Shown piece by piece: positions 5,335-6,694 of a stretch of 6,694 nucleotides of DNA (position 1 is the first letter of the stretch; each line of letters begins with the position of its first letter). A program made the translations under genes and the position numbers. This stretch comes from CAG-103 sp045112425 (GTDB lineage Bacteria > Bacillota > Clostridia > Oscillospirales > Oscillospiraceae): assembly GCA_045112425.1 (NCBI GenBank), contig JBGUHV010000213.1, forward strand, positions 1-6,694. The letters are read 5' to 3'. The notes beneath the pieces were generated by a model. That model had not been told where the DNA came from and searched no databases. It was given only the letters and a program-made list of their open reading frames with translations.

Positions 5335-6300
5335 TTATTTGTTCGCGCCGTAGATCGCCTGCGCCAGCTCCGGCGTCAGAAAATCGACCACGATCCAGCC
5401 GTTCAGCTGCCCCTCGTCCAGCGCGAGCAGCTGCGCATTGAGCTTCCGGGCAAAGTGCCACGGGTGCCCCTGCGGCAGCGTGCCCTTGGTGCTGAGAAAA
5501 TGCACCGCCGCGTTCCCGCCGTCCGTCTGCGCCGCGTCCAGTCCGGCGAGGAAGGCGCTCCACTTGTCCGCCGCGCCGTATTCATACCGATCCTGCACCC
5601 AGAGCGTATAGCTGCCGTTCTCCTCGGCAACTGTGTTCCGGCTCACATCGTCGTGTCCGTTCTGGTTTTCCCACAGCAGGCTCAGGCCAGCGCCCTCATA
5701 GCGCCGCAGCAAAACGAGCCTGCCTCTGGCCTCACCCAGCGTCGGAATCGCGTCCGGCGTCAGCCAGCGCTCGGGGTTTTGCTGCACATAGCCCTGCACG
5801 AGCGCGTCAAACTCCGCGTCCGGCAGACCGCCGTGTTCCTGCTTCACGGCAAAGAGAATCGTCTCGCCCGGGTGCGCGTCCAAAAACGCATAGCAGTCGC
5901 GCAGCACGTCCTCCAGATCCAGCTGCGCCGCCCACGGAAGGGGAGAGGTCTTGCACTTGGTAAAGCCGTGATACAGCTTCAGCGCCCCGTCGACCGCGCC
6001 GAGGCGAATGTCCAGATACCGCGCGCCGATGTTCAGCTGCTGCGCAATATCAAGCGCCTGACACTTCGTGATGAAGCCGAGCTGCGCGTTCTGCGATGCG
6101 CAGTCGTGCGTGCCGGGGATCACAATCTCGCTGACTGCGCGCTCATCCGGCAGCGCCGCCATCCAGTCTCCGGCGCCGGCAGCCGCCGCCTTCGGCACCC
6201 GCTCCGTCAGCGGGATCACCGCCAGCACGATCACGAGCAGCAGCGCCAGAATCAGAATCCCGGCAAGGATTCTGCCGAGTATTTTGAAAAATTTCTTCAT
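5335..6300 (-). CDS. Membrane-anchored or secreted PI-PLC X-domain phosphodiesterase
   Basis: The 321-residue protein begins with KK and a hydrophobic helix (about 7-30), followed by an Ala-rich stretch (KAAAAGAG, 37-44). The helix may be a signal anchor or be cut after the AxA; there is no lipobox cysteine. The extracellular part is a phosphatidylinositol-specific phospholipase C X domain. Matches to Bacillus PI-PLC are IPGTHD with H65 and D66 (H32 and D33), YLDIRLG with R99 (R69) and LYHGF with H111 (H82). The late VVDF with D306 may match the D274 position. The general acid-base pair is therefore present. Bacterial members cleave phosphatidylinositol or its glycan anchors without calcium; the true substrate here is unknown. 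GGAGGAG lies six bases before the ATG. The upstream neighbour is an SLH surface protein, consistent with cell-envelope location, but a terminator and separate promoter divide them. Confidence 0.88.
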   Translation of the reverse strand: MKKFFKILGRILAGILILALLLVIVLAVIPLTERVPKAAAAGAGDWMAALPDERAVSEIVIPGTHDCASQNAQLGFITKCQALDIAQQLNIGARYLDIRLGAVDGALKLYHGFTKCKTSPLPWAAQLDLEDVLRDCYAFLDAHPGETILFAVKQEHGGLPDAEFDALVQGYVQQNPERWLTPDAIPTLGEARGRLVLLRRYEGAGLSLLWENQNGHDDVSRNTVAEENGSYTLWVQDRYEYGAADKWSAFLAGLDAAQTDGGNAAVHFLSTKGTLPQGHPWHFARKLNAQLLALDEGQLNGWIVVDFLTPELAQAIYGANK

Positions 6301-6325
6301 TCGTATCTCCTCCTCACAGCTCCAG

Positions 6326-6353
6326 TTTACAGGAAGCGGGAGCCGCTTGTCAA
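6326..6353 (-). promoter_or_regulatory. Probable promoter of the PI-PLC gene, with a dyad in the spacer
   Basis: A perfect -35 TTGACA (6353-6348) lies right behind the upstream terminator. The -10 is weak: TGTAAA (6331-6326) at 16 bases, or TAAACT at 18. Between the boxes, AGCGG (6335-6339) and CCGCT (6343-6347) form a dyad that could be an operator. The start codon is about 20 bases beyond the predicted transcription start. Confidence 0.5.
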
Positions 6354-6354
6354 C

Positions 6355-6390
6355 AAAAAGGCACCGGTCAGGTTTTGCCCTGACCGGTGC
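6355..6390 (-). terminator. Intrinsic terminator of the SLH-domain gene
   Basis: Bases 6390-6379 pair perfectly with 6372-6361 (12 base pairs, 6-base loop), and the minus-strand RNA then runs into a U-tract (A6355-A6359 on the plus strand) after one C. It lies 26 bases past the stop codon of the SLH gene and immediately before the next -35 box. Confidence 0.9.
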
Positions 6391-6415
6391 TGATTCTGTT
6401 TTGCGGGATGGATTT

Positions 6416-6694
6416 TTACTCCGCGATTGCGCGGTAGAGGAAGGTCACGACCTCGGCGCGCTTGCAGGTGTCCTTCGGCACGAAGGTGGTTTCCGTTCTG
6501 CCGTTGGTCACGCCGCTGCTCACGGCCCAGAGAACCGCGTTGAAGGAGTAATCCTCCGAGGTCACGTCCGTGAACGGGTTGGTCACATCCTTGACCTCCG
6601 GCTCGTCCACATAGCGATAGAGGAAGGTCACGACCTGCTCGCGGGTGCAGACGTCATCCGGGCTGAAGGTGGTCTCGCTCGTGCCCTTGGTGAT
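6416..6694 (-). CDS. SLH-domain surface protein, C-terminal end only
   Basis: Only the last 92 residues are inside the window; the frame is open to the edge, so the start lies beyond 6694. An internal GTG at 6631 is not the start, because the codons before it continue the domain. The visible part holds the end of one surface-layer-homology repeat (ITKGTSETTFSP followed by CTREQVVTFLYRY, residues 1-28) and one full repeat (about 39-88: PFTDV, then AVLWAVSSGVTNG, TTFVP and VVTFLYR). SLH repeats bind pyruvylated secondary wall polymers and fix exported proteins to the cell surface. The N-terminal effector region, and so the function, cannot be seen. A strong terminator follows. Confidence 0.88.
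   Translation of the reverse strand: MTKGTSETTFSPDDVCTREQVVTFLYRYVDEPEVKDVTNPFTDVTSEDYSFNAVLWAVSSGVTNGRTETTFVPKDTCKRAEVVTFLYRAIAE

Noticed and set aside
1..6694. CRISPR array, tRNA, rRNA, insertion sequence or attachment site
   Set aside because: No regularly spaced repeats, no RNA gene signature apart from the ribozyme, no transposase or integrase and no terminal repeats were seen.

Overview
The window looks like a chromosomal piece of a fairly GC-rich Gram-positive anaerobe of the Clostridia, probably the Oscillospiraceae/Ruminococcaceae. This rests on strong AGGAGG-type ribosome binding sites, a typical surface-layer-homology (SLH) tail, a glmS-class ribozyme, and the style of the small accessory genes. 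The exact genus is inference.

Positions 1-3350 hold an amino-sugar operon read on the minus strand. A near-consensus promoter (TTGACA, 17 bases, TATCAT) starts a leader of about 245 bases. The leader carries a complete glmS self-cleaving ribozyme (about 3239-3103), followed by nagB (glucosamine-6-phosphate deaminase), a short GlmU-like left-handed beta-helix acetyltransferase, and glmM (phosphoglucosamine mutase). The three genes are packed with 0- and 1-base junctions. The operon is followed by a roughly 240-base stretch of successive hairpins ending in a good intrinsic terminator at 60-26. The ribozyme normally precedes glmS, but here it controls nagB. Because the ribozyme shuts genes off when glucosamine-6-phosphate is abundant, its position suggests that this NagB works in the synthetic direction (fructose-6-phosphate plus ammonia to glucosamine-6-phosphate). 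GlmM and the acetyltransferase would then carry the product to GlcNAc-1-phosphate for cell-wall precursors. This is the most interesting point of the window.

Positions 3404-4461 (minus strand) hold a two-gene unit: a DUF5131 / phage Gp37-type, radical-SAM-like protein with a cysteine-rich tail, and a previously unlisted 58-residue, two-helix membrane protein joined to it by an ATGA overlap. A divergent gene at 4624-5304 (plus strand) encodes an AlkZ-related protein. It shares a 16-base-pair bidirectional terminator with the convergent gene that follows.

Positions 5335-6694 (minus strand) hold surface functions: a membrane-anchored or secreted PI-PLC X-domain protein with its own likely promoter, and upstream of it the C-terminal end of an SLH-domain protein that runs off the window. 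The two are separated by a strong terminator.
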